Shown piece after piece: positions 6,193 through 6,774 of a DNA stretch of 6,774 nt. This DNA comes from Oscillospiraceae bacterium (GTDB lineage: Bacteria > Bacillota > Clostridia > Oscillospirales > Oscillospiraceae). The notes beneath the pieces are model-generated. The model did no database searches and was not told the origin of the DNA. It was given only the letters and a program-made list of their open reading frames with translations. The stretch spans positions 1 through 6,774 of the forward strand of contig JAJPXI010000155.1 of assembly GCA_021205585.1 (NCBI GenBank), written 5' to 3'. How positions within the stretch are numbered: position 1 is the stretch's first letter; each line of letters opens with the position of its first letter. Made by a program: the position numbers and the translations under genes.

Positions 6193-6702
6193 ATGCTGCA
6201 CATTTACTGCGGGGACGGAAAGGGAAAGACCACCGCCGCCATGGGCCTGGCCATCCGGGCCGCCGGTCACGGGCGGAAAGTGGTGGTCGCCCAGTTCCTG
6301 AAGGGGGACAACAGCGGGGAGCGGGTGATTCTTGCCGCCCACCCCAACATCCAGTGCCTGCCCGTGCCGGAGACTATGAAATTCACCTTTGAAATGACCG
6401 AGGAGGAAAAGGAGCGCGCCTGGCAGGAGACGGCGGACTCCTTCGACCTGGCCGCCCGGCTGGGCCGGGAGGCGGACTTGCTGGTGCTGGACGAGGCGTG
6501 CGCCGCCATCAGCACTGGGATGCTGTCCCTGAACCGGGTGCTGGACTTTCTGGACAGCCGCCCGCCGGAGCTGGAGGTGGTCATCACAGGCCGGGATCCC
6601 GACCCGGAATTGCTGGATCGGGCCGACTATGTCACCGAGATGCGGAAGGTGAAGCACCCCTTCGACCACGGCCAGAACGCCAGGGAGGGCGTGGAGTGGT
6701 AA
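6193..6702 (+). CDS. Corrinoid (cob(I)alamin/cobinamide) adenosyltransferase, CobA/BtuR family
   Basis: A 169-residue cytosolic enzyme that transfers the 5'-deoxyadenosyl group of ATP to Co(I) corrinoids, making adenosylcobalamin or its precursors (EC 2.5.1.17). Family marks: the P-loop variant GDGKGKTT (7-14), AIRAAGHGRKVVVAQFLKG (20-38), the Walker B-like LLVLDE (96-101), VVITGR (129-134), DYVTEM (145-150) and the closing KHPFDHGQNAREGVEW (154-169). E. coli BtuR has an N-terminal extension that is missing here; short forms are common in Firmicutes, and both ends look intact. The ATG at 6193 is chosen for the AGGAGG at 6180-6185 with 7-nt spacing; a TTG at 6160 in frame would overlap the ABC gene and lacks a site. 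The 25-nt gap to the ABC gene implies co-transcription. No corrinoid riboswitch fits in so short a leader. No clear terminator is seen before the repeat at 6724. Confidence 0.93.
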   Translation: MLHIYCGDGKGKTTAAMGLAIRAAGHGRKVVVAQFLKGDNSGERVILAAHPNIQCLPVPETMKFTFEMTEEEKERAWQETADSFDLAARLGREADLLVLDEACAAISTGMLSLNRVLDFLDSRPPELEVVITGRDPDPELLDRADYVTEMRKVKHPFDHGQNAREGVEW

Positions 6703-6723
6703 AGAAAGCGCCACCCCAAAATT

Positions 6724-6774
6724 AAGGAAGCACTGATTAAATGCGCCTGCGGCGTCTGGCAATGATTTTGCACA
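6724..6774 (+). repeat. Dispersed palindromic repeat, copy 3 (truncated by window end)
   Basis: From GGAAG at 6726 the sequence matches the left arm of the complete element at 4146-4180 with one difference over 35 bases (GTCTGGC here, GGCTGGC there). It includes ACTGATTAAAT and the hairpin CGCC-TGC-GGCG (6744-6754). After CTGGC it diverges (AATGATTTTGCACA) but can still form a short GCAA/TTGC stem where the complete copy has GGCGGA/TCCGCC. The TTCATAAAAAGA outer edge is not recognisable here, so the left boundary is uncertain. The rest lies beyond the window. Confidence 0.82.

Noticed and set aside
4371..6203. A 610-codon open frame on the minus strand opposite the second ABC gene, and similar long minus-strand frames opposite the MATE and first ABC genes.
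   Set aside because: They are shadow frames from GC-rich codon bias. Their translations are low-complexity His/Gly/Gln/Ala-rich with no recognisable domain, while the plus strand encodes clear families.

Overview
The window reads as a high-GC Firmicutes genome segment, most likely a gut Clostridia of the Oscillospiraceae type (Flavonifractor or Pseudoflavonifractor-like). This is inferred from GC-rich codon use, AGGAGG-type ribosome binding sites, sigma-A promoters and the clostridial flavour of the MATE and cytidylate-kinase-like proteins. No marker gene proves the genus.

Layout, all genes on the + strand. (1) Positions 1-81 hold one end of a dispersed repeat in inverted orientation, followed by an extended -10 promoter. 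(2) A two-gene operon follows: a cytidylate-kinase-like protein (159-785) and a MATE-family exporter (785-2152), joined by a one-base TGATG stop/start overlap and closed by a hairpin terminator. (3) A perfect-consensus sigma-A promoter (2215-2243) drives the first half of an ABC exporter (2274-4007), which is followed by a strong hairpin. (4) A 414-bp gap (4008-4421) holds no credible gene. It carries the terminator, two more perfect hairpins and a 268-bp palindromic element with 78-nt terminal inverted repeats (4129-4396). (5) The second ABC exporter half (4422-6167) is followed after 25 nt by a corrinoid adenosyltransferase (6193-6702). (6) Another repeat end begins at about 6724 and runs off the window.

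How the genes fit together: the two ABC proteins have complementary degenerate and canonical ATP-site residues, as expected of an asymmetric heterodimeric exporter, so they probably act as one membrane complex despite the terminator and repeat between their genes. The MATE pump upstream makes this a small efflux cluster. The adenosyltransferase is probably a cobalamin salvage or maturation enzyme that shares a transcript with the second ABC half.

The least ordinary component is the repeat family. Three copies occur in 6.8 kb: one apparently complete and two cut by the window ends. All lie in intergenic DNA and share a small GC hairpin and the GATTAAAT block. It looks like a MITE-like or ERIC-like non-autonomous element. 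No transposase, CRISPR array, tRNA or rRNA was recognised.
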